DNA of 64,000 nucleotides, taken from contig NZ_JBHSWJ010000002.1 in assembly GCF_042661605.1 (NCBI RefSeq), positions 2,418,001 to 2,482,000 on the forward strand. Reading direction: 5' to 3'. This stretch comes from Branchiibius cervicis. Its GTDB lineage: Bacteria; Actinomycetota; Actinomycetes; Actinomycetales; Dermatophilaceae. Below are positions 10,037 to 19,153 of the stretch, one piece after another. Under the pieces are notes generated by a model. That model was not told the origin of the DNA. It saw only the letters and a program-made list of their open reading frames with translations, and ran no database searches. Positions within the stretch are counted from its first letter, which is position 1; the number at the start of each line of letters is the position of its first letter. A program made the translations under genes and the position numbers.

Positions 10037-10928
10037 GAAGTGACTCTAGTGCGGTGCGCTGGACGGACCGAGCGCGGCCGAGGCTGGCATTTCGGGCAGA
10101 AGTGCGACGAGCGGTTCATGAACTCCTCCCGCACCATCAGCGTCCCGCACCGGGTGCACGGCCGGCCCTGCTGCCCGTAGGCGTGCAACGACCGGTCGAA
10201 GTAGCCGCTGGCGCCGTTCACGTTGACGTAGAGCGCATCGAAACTGGTTCCCCCTGCGCCAGCGCGGCGTGCATGACTCCGGTCGCGGCATCGAGCACCT
10301 CGGACACTTTCGCCGCCGGCAACCGGTCGGTCGGGCGCAGGCCGTTCAGGCGGGCCGACCACAATGCCTCGTCGGCGTAGATGTTGCCGATGCCGGACAC
10401 CAAAGACTGGTCGAGCAGCGCTCGTTTGATCTGGGTGCGCCGCCGGCGGATCGCCCGGACGGTCGCGGGCTGATCGAACGCCGGCTCCAACGGGTCGGCG
10501 GCAATGTGGCCGACCGGCTCCGGAACCGCCCGTCCGTCCACCGAGGAGGTCACCACGGGGGTCAGTTGCAATCCGCCGAACGTGCGCTGGTCGACGAACC
10601 GCAACTGGCGCCCATCGGACAGGTCGAACACTGCGTGCGCGTGCTTCTCCAGCGGGGCGTCCGGCGTCTCCACCAGCAGCTGACCGCTCATCCCCAGGTG
10701 CACGACCAGTGCTTCGTCGCCGTCATCGAGGGTCAGCCATAGATATTTGCCGCGTCGCTGGGCCGAGCTGACTGATCGCCCGGTGAGCCGGGCGGACAGG
10801 TCAGCTGCGCCGGCCAGGTGTCGACGCGCCGTACGTACGCCGCTCACGTGCGCCCGCGTGAATCGCTGGCCCACCACGTGGTCGGCCACGCCACGGCGTA
10901 CCACCTCGACCTCGGGCAGTTCAGGCAT
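10033..10928 (-). CDS. mutM: Formamidopyrimidine-DNA glycosylase (frameshifted in this sequence)
   Basis: Base-excision repair enzyme that removes 8-oxoguanine and nicks the abasic site. N-terminal part: PELPEVEVVRRG with the catalytic Pro1/Glu2, the conserved lysine in RRGKYLWL, and the helix-two-turn-helix in DQSLVSGIGNIYADEAL. The C-terminal zinc finger (CTRCG, then CPKC) is in another frame. Adding one base to the CCCCC run at 10250-10254 restores ALAQGGTSFDALYVN and a 298-residue enzyme. Without repair the protein lacks its zinc finger and would be inactive. The start ATG at 10928 overlaps the rnc stop by 8 bases; the stop overlaps the M3 peptidase start. Confidence 0.93.
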
Positions 10929-11682
10929 CCGGCACGTCGGGCAGCGGTCGCTGGGACATCTCCCGCCAGGCGATCTCGGCGACCCTTTGCTCGGCGGTCT
11001 TCTTGTTGCGCCCGACGCCGGAGCCGAAGGCCTGATCGCCGACGAGCACGGTTGCGGTGAAGATCTTGTCGTGGTCCGGTCCGGCTTCGGCGACGACGTA
11101 GCGCGGCGCGGGCACGTCGAAGGCGACACACAACTCCTGCAGCGAGGTCTTCCAGTCCAGACCCGGACCGAGCTCGAGGGAGCCCTCGAAGAGGTCGCCG
11201 AAGGTGGCCAGGATGAACCGTTGCGCCGCGGGCAGGCCGCCGCACAGGTAGACGGTGCCGATGACGGCCTCCATGGCGTCGGCCAGGATCGAGTCCTTGT
11301 CCCGGCCGCCGCTGCCCAACTCGCCCTTACCGAGCAGGACGTAGGCGCCCAGGCCGATGCTGCGGGCGACCTGCGCGCAGGCGCGGGCGTTGACGATCGA
11401 AGCCTTGATCGGCGTCAGTTGGCCCTCGGTCAGGTCCGGATGGCGTCGGTACAGCTCGTCGGTGACAACCAGGCCCAGGACCGAGTCGCCGAGCAGCTCC
11501 TGGCGCTCGTTGTGCGGCAGCACCGCGTTGCCCTGGCCCTTCTCGTAGGCGTAGGAGCGGTGCGTGACGGCACGTAGCAGCAGCGGTACGTCGATCGACG
11601 TACCGCTGAGCTCGTACAGAGTGCCGGCGAGTTCCTCGACCGGCCGGGCGGTCAGGTCCCGCCGCGCTCGTTTGGTGCTCAC
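10921..11682 (-). CDS. rnc: Ribonuclease III
   Basis: Double-strand-specific endoribonuclease for rRNA processing and RNA turnover, 253 residues. Seen: the catalytic signature HNERQELLGDSVLG near residue 50 (the usual form is NERLEFLGDSVL), the second acidic box LADAMEAVIGTVYL, and the C-terminal double-stranded RNA-binding domain with GVGRNKKTAEQRVAEIAW. I chose the GTG at 11682; sequence upstream of it in frame runs antisense-like through rpmF. It lies 16 bases after rpmF and overlaps mutM, the usual actinobacterial order. Confidence 0.93.
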   Translation of the reverse strand: MSTKRARRDLTARPVEELAGTLYELSGTSIDVPLLLRAVTHRSYAYEKGQGNAVLPHNERQELLGDSVLGLVVTDELYRRHPDLTEGQLTPIKASIVNARACAQVARSIGLGAYVLLGKGELGSGGRDKDSILADAMEAVIGTVYLCGGLPAAQRFILATFGDLFEGSLELGPGLDWKTSLQELCVAFDVPAPRYVVAEAGPDHDKIFTATVLVGDQAFGSGVGRNKKTAEQRVAEIAWREMSQRPLPDVPDA

Positions 11683-11698
11683 GCCCAGGTCGGGCGTG

Positions 11699-11893
11699 TC
11701 AGTCCTGGTGTTCGCTGCGCACCGCAGCCGAGTACTGGCGGCCGTTGTAGGCGCCGCAGCTCGGGCAGGCCTGGTGGCCCTGCTTCGGCGAGCTGCACAC
11801 CGGGCACGCCTGCACCGGGGTGGCACTGGCTTTCCAGTTGGCTCGGCGCGAGCGGGTGTTGGAGCGCGACATCTTCCGCTTGGGGACAGCCAC
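11699..11893 (-). CDS. rpmF: 50S ribosomal protein L32
   Basis: Structural protein of the large ribosomal subunit, 64 residues. Seen: N-terminal AVPKRKMSRSNTRSRRANW and the zinc-binding CPVC...CPSCG pairs, so this is the zinc-containing (C+) form. The start is GTG at 11893 with GAGGAA upstream. It follows the DUF177 gene by one base, the near-universal yceD-rpmF pairing. Confidence 0.96.
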   Translation of the reverse strand: MAVPKRKMSRSNTRSRRANWKASATPVQACPVCSSPKQGHQACPSCGAYNGRQYSAAVRSEHQD

Positions 11894-11894
11894 G

Positions 11895-12467
11895 TCAGTT
11901 CCTCTTCTCATCGTCGGGCGTGCTGGCCAATTGGCTCAACGCCGCCCATCTGGGGTCTAACACTTCATGGTGATGGTCCGGATCGTCGTTCAGATGTGCC
12001 CCGCATTCGGAGCACAGACCCAAACAGTCTTCCCGGCACATCGGTTGCAACGGCAGTGCAGGCACTATCGCGTCGCGCAGCATCGGTTCGAGATCCGCGA
12101 GATCGCCATCGAGCTCGTAGATCTCCTCCTCGTCGTCCACCGGCGCCACCTCGTGGTGGTGCGCGGCCCGGTCGGGGTAGGCGAACAGCTCCTGGAACGT
12201 GACATCGACGTCGTACGTCACGTCATCCAGGCACCGCACACACGAACCCACGGCCTCGGCCTGCACCGAACTGGACACCAGAACCCCTTCGAGCACCGAC
12301 TCGAGGCGCAGGTCCAGCCGCATTGGCTCACCTGCGGGCACCTCGATCACGGCGTTGCCCAGGGCATCCGGTGCCGGAACGCTCACTTGCTCGGTCACCA
12401 TCTGACCGGGTCGTCGCGCGAGTTCCCGGGTGTCGAGCACCAGGGGACGTTGCGGTTCGAAGGGCAT
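11895..12467 (-). CDS. DUF177 / YceD family protein
   Basis: Conserved partner of rpmF, thought to act in 23S rRNA or large-subunit assembly; 190 residues. Seen: the LDTRELARRPG N-terminal block, the central CVRCLDDVTY motif, an acidic linker, and the C-terminal CREDCLGLCSECGAHLN cysteine block that is the family hallmark. I prefer the ATG at 12467 (MPFEPQ); a longer in-frame start exists at 12539 but its added sequence is not family-like. The plant and E. coli family role in 23S rRNA accumulation is known; for this protein it is inference. Confidence 0.88.
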   Translation of the reverse strand: MPFEPQRPLVLDTRELARRPGQMVTEQVSVPAPDALGNAVIEVPAGEPMRLDLRLESVLEGVLVSSSVQAEAVGSCVRCLDDVTYDVDVTFQELFAYPDRAAHHHEVAPVDDEEEIYELDGDLADLEPMLRDAIVPALPLQPMCREDCLGLCSECGAHLNDDPDHHHEVLDPRWAALSQLASTPDDEKRN

Positions 12468-12548
12468 CACAGGTCCGAGGAAGTAGAGCGGTTTCGGCGC
12501 GGCCGGACGGCGTTGAAGCCGACACAAACCGAAGATCAACTTTACCGG

Positions 12549-12567
12549 TGGGGACCGGCAATCCCCA
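12549..12567 (-). terminator. Weak hairpin after coaD
   Basis: A 6-bp perfect stem (TGGGGA 12549-12554 with TCCCCA 12562-12567) directly downstream of the coaD stop and upstream of yceD. It is short and has no T tract; it may only attenuate transcription between coaD and yceD. Confidence 0.3.
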
Positions 12568-12570
12568 AAC

Positions 12571-13074
12571 TCAGCGGGTGAGGCGATCGATGAGCGGTCG
12601 CAGGACCGGTGAGGGCACCATGGCCGATACGTCGGCCCCGTGACCGGCGATCAGCCGGATCAGCGAACTGGAGTAGTGCTGCATGGCCGGGTCGCCGGGC
12701 ATGAAGAGGGTCTCGACGCCGGCCATCTCGGCATTCATCAGCGCCATCGGCCATTCGTACTCGAAGTCGGTCACCCCGCGCAGCCCCTTGAGCAGCACCC
12801 CTGCATCGACGCTGCGGCACACGTCGACGACCAGCTGCGGCTCGAACGCCTCCGCCCGCACGTTGGGCAGGTGCCCCGTGGACTCACTGATCAGCGCGAC
12901 CCGCTCGTCGGGCGTGAACGTGCCCTCCTTGGCCGGGTTGAACAGCACCGCGACGATCACCTCCTCGAAGATGGAGGCGGCCCGGGTGATGACATCCAGG
13001 TGGCCCATGGTGATGGGGTCGTAGGAGCCGGGGCAGACGCAGCGGCGCGGATCACCGGGCAGCAGATCGTTCAC
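12571..13074 (-). CDS. coaD: Phosphopantetheine adenylyltransferase
   Basis: Fourth step of coenzyme A synthesis: 4'-phosphopantetheine plus ATP gives dephospho-CoA. 167 residues, cytoplasmic hexamer in the family. Seen: the nucleotidyltransferase motif PGSYDPITMGHLDV (TxGH-type), the RGVTDFEYEWPMALMN block that binds phosphopantetheine, and the C-terminal YSSSLIRLIA element of the ISSS type. The GTG start at 13074 overlaps the rsmD stop (GTGA), so it is coupled to rsmD as in most actinobacteria. Confidence 0.95.
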   Translation of the reverse strand: MNDLLPGDPRRCVCPGSYDPITMGHLDVITRAASIFEEVIVAVLFNPAKEGTFTPDERVALISESTGHLPNVRAEAFEPQLVVDVCRSVDAGVLLKGLRGVTDFEYEWPMALMNAEMAGVETLFMPGDPAMQHYSSSLIRLIAGHGADVSAMVPSPVLRPLIDRLTR

Positions 13075-13640
13075 AGGGCCGACCCTAGCGGTGTTGCCCG
13101 GGCGAACCAGAGGGTTGTCTCGCCGTACTTGCGCTCGTCCTCGGGGGTCAGCCCGGGCGGCCAGGTGGGTTGCGGAGAGCGACTGGACCGCTCGACGACG
13201 ACGACCGCGTCCTGGGACAGCCAGCCGCCGGTCAGGGCATCCAGAACGCCGGCGAGCGCCGCCTCCGTCACCGCATAGGGCGGGTCGATCAGGACCAGCT
13301 GCGCGACGTACGGCGCGTCACCGGCCAGCGTGCGCTCGACCGTGGCCGCCCGGACGCTCACGTCCGTCAGCCCCAATGCGGCGACATTGGACTTGATCAC
13401 CGCCGCGGCCCGCCGGTCGGACTCGACCAGCAGCACCGGTGCCGCACCGCGCGAGGCGGCTTCGAGGCCGAGGGCCCCGGATCCGGCGTAGAGGTCGACG
13501 GCGGCGCCGTCGAGGGCGCCCAGGTGCTCGAGCCGGGCGAACAGCGCTTCGCGGACCCGGTCGCTGGTGGGTCGGGTGCCCGATCCGGGCGGAGTCTGGA
13601 GGCGACGACCGCCCGCCGTGCCGGCGATGATGCGGGTCAT
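13071..13640 (-). CDS. rsmD: 16S rRNA (guanine-966-N2)-methyltransferase
   Basis: S-adenosylmethionine-dependent methylation of G966 of 16S rRNA; 189 residues. Seen: the N-terminal RIIAGTAGGRRLQTP segment, the RPTSDRVREALF block, the SAM-binding DLYAGSGALGLEAASRG motif near residue 50 and the catalytic IDPPY motif near residue 118. Its ATG overlaps the recG stop (TGATG) and its stop overlaps coaD, giving a recG-rsmD-coaD run. Confidence 0.93.
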   Translation of the reverse strand: MTRIIAGTAGGRRLQTPPGSGTRPTSDRVREALFARLEHLGALDGAAVDLYAGSGALGLEAASRGAAPVLLVESDRRAAAVIKSNVAALGLTDVSVRAATVERTLAGDAPYVAQLVLIDPPYAVTEAALAGVLDALTGGWLSQDAVVVVERSSRSPQPTWPPGLTPEDERKYGETTLWFARATPLGSAL

Positions 13641-15831
13641 CAGCCACGCTCCAGGAACGCGGCGCGCTCTTCGTCGACCTGACCGGCGATCAGGGCGGCG
13701 AGTTCGGGGTGCCGCTGCAGAGTCGGGTCCTGCGCGATCAGGTCGGCCGCGTCCTGCCGGGCCAACTCGATCAGCTCGACGTCCTTCTTGTTCGTCAGCC
13801 GCAGCAGTCGCAGGTGGGTGCCCCGGCCGGACTGGTCGGCACCCAGCACATCGCCCTCGCGGCGCAACTCCAGATCGAGGTCGGCCAGGGCGAACCCGTC
13901 GGTGTTCTCGGCCACCTTGGCCAGCCGGTCGAGTGTGTCCTCGTTGTGGGAGTCGGTCACGAGCAGCGCGAGGCCTCCCCCACTGCCCCGGCCCACCCGC
14001 CCGCGCAACTGGTGCAACTGGGAGATGCCGAAACGATCCGCGTCGAGGATCACCATGACGGTGGCGTTCGGGACGTCGACCCCGACCTCGATCACCGTGG
14101 TGGAGACCAGGACGTCGATGTCACCCGCACTGAACGCCGCCATCACGGCGTCCTTGTCCGCGGCGCTCATCCGGCCGTGCATCATCTCGATCCGTAGGCC
14201 GGCCAGCGCCGGCTCCCGGCGCAGCGTCGCGAGGGTCTCGACCACCCCGTGGATCGGGCGCCCGGTCTCCTCGGAGCATCGGCCTCCAGCGCCCAGTCCG
14301 GCGTCTCCTCATCGCAGACCTGGTCGTCCTCACCGATCCGCGGACACACGACGTAGGCCTGATGGCCGGCGGCGACCTCTTCGGCCACGCGGTGCCAGGT
14401 GCGCTGCAACCAGCCCGGCTTGGCCGCGGGGACGAGATGACTGGTGATCGGCGGCCGTCCCGGGGGCAACTCCCGCAACTCGCTGGTGTCCATGTCACCG
14501 AAGACGGTCATCGCGACGGTGCGCGGGATCGGCGTCGCGGTCATGACCAGAACGTGCGGCGGCGCAATCCCCTTCATCCGCAGCGCATCTCGCTGCTCCA
14601 CCCCGAAGCGGTGCTGCTCGTCGACGACCACCAACCCGAGGTCGGCGAACTCGACCTGGTCCTGGATGAGGGCATGCGTGCCGACGACGATGCCGACGTC
14701 ACCGGTCACGATGTCCAGCAGCACCTTCTGCTTCTGAGCTTTGGTCATGCTCCCGGTCAACAGGGCCACCCGGGTGGCATGTTCGGCGGCGCCCAGCGTC
14801 CCGCCCTGGGCGAGGTCGCCGAGCATCGCCTCGATGGACCGGACGTGTTGTTGCGCAAGCACTTCCGTGGGTGCCAGCAGCGCGGCCTGCGCCCCGGCGT
14901 CGACCATCGCCAACATCGCCCGCAGCGCGACGAGCGTCTTGCCCGAGCCGACCTCACCCTGCAGCAACCGGTGCATCGGGCGCTCGCGACTCAGTTCCGA
15001 CAAGATCGTCGCTGAAACTTCCTGCTGGCCTTGGGTCAGTTCGAACGGCAACCGCTGATCGAAGCGCTCGAGCAGCCCGGCGGGAAGGGGACGGCGGGCA
15101 GTGGTCCGCAGGTCGTCGTACCGGGCGCGCCGCTGCGCCAGCGCGACCTGCACGATCAGTGCCTCGTCGTAGCGCAGCCGCCTGCGGCCGCGCGCCGCGT
15201 GCGCGTGGTCGATCGGCAGGTGCAGCGACTCGTAGGCGTCGAGCTGACCCAACAGGTTGTGCCGGTCGAGCAGCTCCTGGGGCACCGGGTCCGGAACCCG
15301 GTCCGCACGTAGGGCCTCCAGCACCATGACGACGGCCCTGGTGATTCCCGCGTCCGTGACGTTGGGGATATGCGAGTAGACCGGCATCAGCTGCCCCGGG
15401 TACAGATCGGGTGCGTCCAGATCGCCGCGGGAGTAGGACGGGTGGGAGATCTGCAGGCCGCCCTGATAACTGTCCAACTTGCCGTAGAACACCGCGGTCG
15501 TGCCCGGTGTCAGCGCCTTGTCGTGCCCGCGGGCGTTGAAGAAGACCAGCCCGGCACGTTGACCTTCCGCGTCCTCGATCACCGCTTGGTACATCAACCG
15601 GTTGGGCTGGTTGCGCATCCGCCGGGAGTTGCCGCTGATCACCGTCGCGACCAGTACTACCTGTTCGCCGACCTCGAACTCCGACAGTTTCCCCGCCTTG
15701 TTGACGTCGAGGTAGCGCCGGGGCAGGAAGTCCAGCAGATCCCGGGAGGTGACCAGCTTCTCGCTCTTGGTGAGTTTGCCTGCCGAACGCCCCAAGGTGT
15801 TGGCCAGTCTGGTGTCCCAACCGGTCACCAT
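13640..15831 (-). CDS. recG: ATP-dependent DNA helicase RecG (frameshifted in this sequence)
   Basis: Branch-migrating helicase that remodels stalled forks and Holliday junctions. The N-terminal part has the wedge/OB domain with the RRYLDV segment, then Walker A LLQGEVGSGKT, the LAPTEVLAQQH box, DEQHRFGVEQR and MTATPIPRT. The C-terminal part has MHGRMSAADKD, STTVIEVGVDVPNA and HQLRGRVGRG. The halves are in different frames around 14270-14273: expected codons for APEETGRPIHGVVETL need one extra C in TCCTC-GGAGC. The repaired length is 730 residues, normal for RecG. I chose the ATG at 15831 (MVTGWD); it begins 7 bases after the DAK2-protein stop. Confidence 0.93.
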
Positions 15832-15838
15832 GCCGACC

Positions 15839-17365
15839 TCACTCCGCCCCCACCGATGCAGCAATCCCGGCGCTGCCACCGAGCAGCAGCTCGGTCAGCA
15901 CGTGCGGACGCGATCGGCGTACGTCGGCCAGCGCCTCCTCGAGCACCCGCCAGTCCGCGTCGGCGCCGCGCACGATCGTCACGATCTCGGTGTCGTCGGT
16001 GACCAGCTGTGCAAGCGCACTCCGGGTCCGGGCCGCCAGATCATCGCCACCGATGCGCAGGTCGACCACCTGGGTGCCCGCGATCAGCTCCGCACACTCC
16101 CGGCCCGCCTCGGCCCCGGGGGTCCCGGGCGGGAAATCGGCCCAGGCCTGCAGCGCCAGGGCCGCGGTCACCGGACTGGTCGCAGGCACCACGAAACATT
16201 CATCGGTCAGAGCCCCTGCCGCCCGAGCGGCGGCCAGCCCGCCGGCGGTCGAGGCGAGCACAACGCCGCCTCCCTGTGCTCGCAGGGCATCCACGACCTC
16301 GGTGACGGTCGGGTCGAAGTGCTGGTGTTCGAGGGCCTGGGCGCCCAGTGCAGCAGCAAGCGCGGCCAGGGCGGGTGACTCGGTGATCAACAACAACGGA
16401 TCTCGCGACACACTCCCGCGCAGCTGGTCGGCGAACCGGGTCACCTCGGGATATCCGGTGGTACCGGCCCGGGCAGCGCGTTCGAGCGCGGCTGCGACGT
16501 GGTCGGTGTGCACGTGTACCGAGCGCAAGGAATCGTCCCCGGCGATCACGACCGAGTCACCGAGAGCCACCAGGTCGGCCTCGAGCGCGGTGACGGAGTC
16601 GGCGGTGCTGTCCTCCAGGACCAGCATCACCTCGTAGCCGGGGCCGCCGCCGTCCGTCGGCAGGTCGCAGGCTCCCGCCACCGAGACGTTCCCGGCCGGC
16701 GACCAGTCGTCGTGCAGCGCCGCAAACCCGGTGCGGCCCTCAACGACCGCCAGCAGGGCCTCGAGCAGTACCAGGAAGCCAGCCCCGCCTGCGTCGACGA
16801 CGCCCGCGTGCTGCAGCGCGGGCAACTCCTGCGGCGAATGCTCCAGGGCTGCTCGCGCCCCCTGGACAGCTGCGGTGACGACATCGCTCAGCGTGCCGCT
16901 TGCCGCTCGGTGTGCCGCGTCTGCAGCTGCGTCGGCGACGGTGAGGATCGTGCCCTTCTGTGGGTCGGCGACGGCGCGGTGGGCGTGGTCGGCCGCCGAT
17001 CGCAACGCATCCGAGACCTCGGCGGGTCCCCAGGCCGTGTGATCGTCGGCGGCCCCCGCGGCCACTCCACGGGCGAGCTGACTGAGGATCACCCCTGAGT
17101 TGCCGCGCGCGGACAGGACTGCCGCACGCGCGAAGGCATCGGTGAGTTCGGCGATCCCGGCATCCGGGGGCACCGCGAATCGCTCAGCCAACAGGGCTTG
17201 CTCGAAGGTGAGCAGCAGATTGGTGCCCGTATCGGCGTCCGGCACCGGGAAGACGTTCAGTGCGTCGATGGTGCTCGCCGCGGCGCCAAGACCGGCGCGG
17301 GCGATGACCGCCCAACGGCGCAGCGCGGCGGCGTCGAGAGAACGCAGCGGCTCCGCTCGCGCCAT
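15839..17365 (-). CDS. DAK2 domain protein, YloV/FakA family
   Basis: 508-residue protein of the YloV family; the Gram-positive relative FakA phosphorylates fatty acids bound to FakB. Seen: an N-terminal DAK2 (DhaL-like) ATP-binding domain with NVFPVPDADTGTNLLLT near residue 40 (aspartates bind Mg-ATP), SARGNSGVILSQL near residue 85 and VDAGGAGFLVLLEAL near residue 190, followed by the FakA-type C-terminal domain. It sits directly upstream of recG, the widespread rpmB / yloV / recG arrangement, and is divergent from rpmB. No FakB gene is in the window, so the fatty-acid kinase role is inference from family. Confidence 0.85.
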   Translation of the reverse strand: MARAEPLRSLDAAALRRWAVIARAGLGAAASTIDALNVFPVPDADTGTNLLLTFEQALLAERFAVPPDAGIAELTDAFARAAVLSARGNSGVILSQLARGVAAGAADDHTAWGPAEVSDALRSAADHAHRAVADPQKGTILTVADAAADAAHRAASGTLSDVVTAAVQGARAALEHSPQELPALQHAGVVDAGGAGFLVLLEALLAVVEGRTGFAALHDDWSPAGNVSVAGACDLPTDGGGPGYEVMLVLEDSTADSVTALEADLVALGDSVVIAGDDSLRSVHVHTDHVAAALERAARAGTTGYPEVTRFADQLRGSVSRDPLLLITESPALAALAAALGAQALEHQHFDPTVTEVVDALRAQGGGVVLASTAGGLAAARAAGALTDECFVVPATSPVTAALALQAWADFPPGTPGAEAGRECAELIAGTQVVDLRIGGDDLAARTRSALAQLVTDDTEIVTIVRGADADWRVLEEALADVRRSRPHVLTELLLGGSAGIAASVGAE

Positions 17366-17559
17366 CGACTACCCCTTCGCTACCTCGTCAACCCCGTCCC
17401 GCACAATAGTGCGCGGCCCCGACACCTACCGGCCTGCCGGACGCGTTTTGGTCGTCCGGTGCTGCCTCGGCTACCATTTCAGGGTTGCTCGCGACCACGT
17501 CGGTTGCGACTGCCGCGGGATCATCCCGCACACCGACCAACTATTCGTAGGAGATAACT

Positions 17560-17754
17560 GTGGCTGCCACTTGCGACGTCTGCGGCAAGGGTCCGGGCTT
17601 CGGTCACTCCATCTCGCACTCGCACCGCCGCACCAAGCGCCGTTGGAACCCCAACATCCAGCGCATCCGCGCCCGTGTGGGTGAGAATGGTGCGACGCCG
17701 AAGCGACTGAACGTGTGCACCTCGTGCATCAAGGCGGGTAAGGTCACTCGCTGA
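17560..17754 (+). CDS. rpmB: 50S ribosomal protein L28
   Basis: Large-subunit ribosomal protein, 64 residues. Seen: AATCDVCGKGPGFGHSISHS at the N-terminus and NVCTSCIKAGKV at the C-terminus; the two CxxC pairs make it the zinc-binding (C+) form. GTG start at 17560 with TAGGAGA seven bases upstream. It is a single-gene unit divergent from the DAK2 gene and closed by a very strong hairpin. Confidence 0.96.
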   Translation: MAATCDVCGKGPGFGHSISHSHRRTKRRWNPNIQRIRARVGENGATPKRLNVCTSCIKAGKVTR

Positions 17755-17765
17755 CCTCTTCCCGT

Positions 17766-17811
17766 ACGACGAACGGCCGGCTCCCGTAACAGGGAGCCGG
17801 CCGTTCGTCGT
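17766..17811 (+). terminator. Strong terminator hairpin after rpmB
   Basis: A 20-bp perfect stem (17766-17785 with 17792-17811) and a 6-base loop, starting 12 bases after the rpmB stop and followed by TTGT. Confidence 0.85.
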
Positions 17812-17858
17812 TGTCCAGGCGTATTGCTTCAGTCGCCGCGGTCGCGCGGGCGACCCAC

Positions 17859-17940
17859 CACCCCGATTCGTGACGAAACCACCACACTTCGCGGCCTCCC
17901 CAGCCATCACCACCCCGATTCGTGACGAAACCGCCACACT
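17859..17940. repeat. 52-bp-spaced direct repeat (one full unit plus a 30-bp partial)
   Basis: A 30-bp segment at 17859-17888 recurs at 17911-17940 with one mismatch, so the period is 52 bp. Each copy contains the 11-bp palindrome TTCGTGACGAA preceded by CACCACCCCG. The period and the preceding CCACCACCCCG match those of the array at 6473, although the core differs. It lies between the rpmB terminator and the methyltransferase gene. Function unknown. Confidence 0.85.
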
Positions 17941-18027
17941 CGGAGCCCTGTTCACCCGCGGGCGGGCACGCGTCCGCCATATGACCCCATCGTCCGCAAT
18001 GCGAGACCAAGTGATGTGATCGACGGT

Positions 18028-18822
18028 ATGGCTACCTACACCCACGGGCATGCCGAGAGCGTGCTGCGATCCCATCGCTCCCGCACCGCCGAGAACTCCG
18101 CCGGATACCTGCTGGGCCGCCTGCACGCGGGCCAGTCCCTGCTGGACATCGGCTCAGGCCCGGGAACCATCACCGCCGACCTCGCCCGGATCGTCGCACC
18201 CGGGCCGCTGACGGCCCTGGAAGCCACCGATGAGGCCATCGCCCTGACCAAAGCCGAGTTGGACGCCCAGGGCATCGACGCGACGTACGTCGTGGGTGAC
18301 GTCCATGACCTCGACCTGCCCAGCCGCACGTACGACGTGACGCACGCCCACCAGGTCCTGCAACATCTCGTCGATCCGGTGAGCGCCCTGCGGGAGATGG
18401 GCCGGGTGACCCGGCCCGGCGGCGTCATCGCCGTACGCGACGCCGACTATGCGGCGTTCACCTGGTGGCCGCTGATCCCGGCACTGGACGAGTGGCTCGA
18501 TCTCTACCGGCGGCTCGCACGACACAACGGGGCCGAACCCGACGCCGGACGACGGTTGCTCTCCTGGGCCCGGGCCGCGGATCTGCAGATCCTGCAGGCC
18601 AGTTCGACCAACTGGACCTACGCCACACCGACCGACCGTCGCTGGTGGGGCGGTTTGTGGGCTGAGCGCATCACCGACTCAGCCATCGCCGATCAGGCGA
18701 CTGCGCTGGAGTGGGCGGACCGCGCCGATCTGGAGCGCATCGCCGACGGATGGCGCGAATGGGCTGACCACCCTGACGGTTGGTTCATGGTGCCCAGCGG
18801 CGAGCTGATCGCTGCCCCGTGA
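18028..18822 (+). CDS. Class I SAM-dependent methyltransferase
   Basis: 264-residue methyltransferase of the UbiE/Methyltransf_11 type. Seen: the SAM-binding LLDIGSGPGTITADLAR motif near residue 42, an acidic loop ALEATDEAI (motif II), GDVHDLDLP (motif III) and VTRPGGVIAVRD (motif V). The C-terminal third is tryptophan-rich, as in the family with unknown small-molecule acceptors. I chose the ATG at 18028 (MATYTHGH), four codons inside the longest frame. It stands alone between a repeat pair and a convergent symporter unit; the substrate is unknown. Confidence 0.85.
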   Translation: MATYTHGHAESVLRSHRSRTAENSAGYLLGRLHAGQSLLDIGSGPGTITADLARIVAPGPLTALEATDEAIALTKAELDAQGIDATYVVGDVHDLDLPSRTYDVTHAHQVLQHLVDPVSALREMGRVTRPGGVIAVRDADYAAFTWWPLIPALDEWLDLYRRLARHNGAEPDAGRRLLSWARAADLQILQASSTNWTYATPTDRRWWGGLWAERITDSAIADQATALEWADRADLERIADGWREWADHPDGWFMVPSGELIAAP

Positions 18823-18858
18823 GCCTGAGCGCAACCAAGCGCTCGCCCACAACCTGCG

Positions 18859-19140
18859 CTACGCGTCTTCGTTCGTGCCCTCTTCAACGGGGACCAGGAT
18901 CGGCCGCGTCACCGCCCACGCGATCATCAGCAGCCCGCAGATCAGCACGATCAATCCCGACCACAGGTTGATGTTGAAGCCGCCGGTCTTGGACTTGTCG
19001 TCTGCGGTGTAGTTGAACAGGCCCATCCCGACCAGCACGACTCCGTAGATCGTCAACAGAGCGCCGATGATGTTGCGCACGTCGAACAGACCGGCAGATG
19101 TCTTGCGGCCGGTGGTCGCCGGGGCGTCAGTGTCACTCAT
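18859..19140 (-). CDS. Small two-helix membrane protein next to the sodium symporter
   Basis: A 93-residue protein with two predicted membrane helices (IIGALLTIYGVVLVGMGLF near residue 25 and LWSGLIVLICGLLMIAWAV near residue 58) and polar ends. No motif I recognise. It begins 13 bases after the stop of the sodium:solute symporter, so the two are almost certainly co-transcribed. By analogy with the small membrane proteins encoded beside ActP or MctC-type symporters, it may be an accessory subunit; this is inference. Confidence 0.7.
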   Translation of the reverse strand: MSDTDAPATTGRKTSAGLFDVRNIIGALLTIYGVVLVGMGLFNYTADDKSKTGGFNINLWSGLIVLICGLLMIAWAVTRPILVPVEEGTNEDA

Positions 19141-19153
19141 GATCGCAAACCTC

